From positions 1 through 6,096 of the forward strand of contig CALBTA010000021.1 in the NCBI GenBank assembly GCA_937967755.1: a DNA stretch of 6,096 bases. The letters are read 5' to 3'. Of the stretch, positions 5,952-6,096 are shown in pieces. Made by a program: the position numbers and the translations under genes. Under the pieces are notes generated by a model. That model worked only from the letters and a program-made list of their open reading frames with translations, had not been told where the DNA came from and did not search any database. Source of the DNA: an uncultured Planctomycetaceae bacterium (GTDB taxonomy: Bacteria > Planctomycetota > Planctomycetia > Pirellulales > Pirellulaceae). How positions within the stretch are numbered: position 1 is the stretch's first letter; each line of letters opens with the position of its first letter.

Positions 5952-5990
5952 CGGAAAGTAGGGCGGAATGACATGCCGCTCTACTTTCCG
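5952..5990 (-). terminator. 15-bp hairpin between the His-rich and SCO genes
   Basis: CGGAAAGTAG (5952-5961) and CTACTTTCCG (5981-5990) pair perfectly. The stem continues with one G-U and four GC pairs, leaving a 9-nt loop (5967-5975). On the minus strand it begins 12 nt after the stop of the His-rich gene and ends just before the SCO TATAAT box. It lacks a T-run, so it may be a terminator, an RNA processing or stability stem, or an operator. Confidence 0.45.
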
Positions 5991-6002
5991 CACATCGACC
6001 CG

Positions 6003-6096
6003 CTAATGCGAATGTTCACCTTGGTGACCGTCATGTCCATGGTCTTCGTCGTTCTCTCCGTCATTATGCGCCCCGTGCCCGTGCGAGCCCGAGACG
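6003..6096 (-). CDS. C-terminal end of a His-rich, probably metal-binding protein (partial)
   Basis: Only the last 30 codons before a TAG (6005-6003) are inside the window. They encode a tail with 8 His among 30 residues, alternating with Gly, Asp, Glu and Asn (for example HGHGAH and DHGHDGHQGEHSH), as in metal-binding tails of copper, nickel or zinc proteins. Being just upstream of a SCO gene, it may belong to cytochrome oxidase assembly or copper handling, but the body of the protein is not visible. The exactly opposite plus-strand frame (ATG at 6006) reads as a hydrophobic Val/Met-rich segment with 5 Met but very little Leu or Ala. That is unusual for a real membrane helix and typical of an antisense image of His/Asp codons, so the minus strand is preferred. 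Confidence 0.55.
   Translation of the reverse strand, partial: VSGSHGHGAHNDGENDEDHGHDGHQGEHSH

Noticed and set aside
5934..5993. 20-residue N-terminal extension of SCO from ATG 5993
   Set aside because: It precedes the membrane anchor with unfamiliar sequence and is mostly made of the 5952-5990 hairpin; ATG 5933 fits the family better.
6006..6096. Plus-strand start of a hydrophobic membrane protein
   Set aside because: Val/Met-rich with almost no Leu or Ala and no ribosome binding site; better explained as the antisense of a His/Asp-rich tail, though not fully excluded.

Overview
The window looks like part of a planctomycete chromosome, most likely from the Pirellula/Blastopirellula group. 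This is inferred from GC-rich coding, an LptF/LptG-type permease with a planctomycete-style helical insert, a sigma-54 two-component pair, and spacers full of short palindromic elements, including one built on the word GCGAAAG. It is not proven by any marker gene. All recognisable genes lie on the minus strand, so they are transcribed from high to low coordinates.

Layout in transcription order: (1) the last 30 codons of a His/Asp/Gly/Glu-rich protein (6003-6096, cut by the window edge); (2) a strong hairpin and a TATAAT box, then a membrane-anchored SCO1/SenC thioredoxin-fold copper chaperone (5337-5933); (3) a spacer with a 129-bp inverted-repeat element (5101-5229) and a second hairpin; (4) an LptF/LptG-family LPS-export permease (3885-5072); (5) a gene-poor stretch of about 760 bp (3123-3884) with stem-loops, a consensus TATAAT box and an apparent plus-strand gene start that leads into no credible protein; (6) a membrane sensor histidine kinase (1470-3083) whose 3' end overlaps by 38 bp an NtrC-type sigma-54 response regulator (110-1507); (7) a perfect 37-bp stem hairpin at the left edge (1-77).

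The kinase and regulator form one translationally overlapping two-component unit: the kinase senses with an extracytoplasmic helical domain, and the regulator would drive sigma-54 promoters located elsewhere. No convincing -24/-12 promoter was found in the window. The SCO protein and the His-rich tail upstream of it fit a cytochrome oxidase or copper-handling neighbourhood. The LPS permease has no obvious functional link to either group.

No CRISPR array, tRNA, rRNA, transposase, toxin-antitoxin or defence module is visible. The genes are ordinary; the points worth checking are the palindromic elements, the orphan gene start near 3447-3509, the possible leaderless start of the SCO gene, and the His-rich protein at the right edge.
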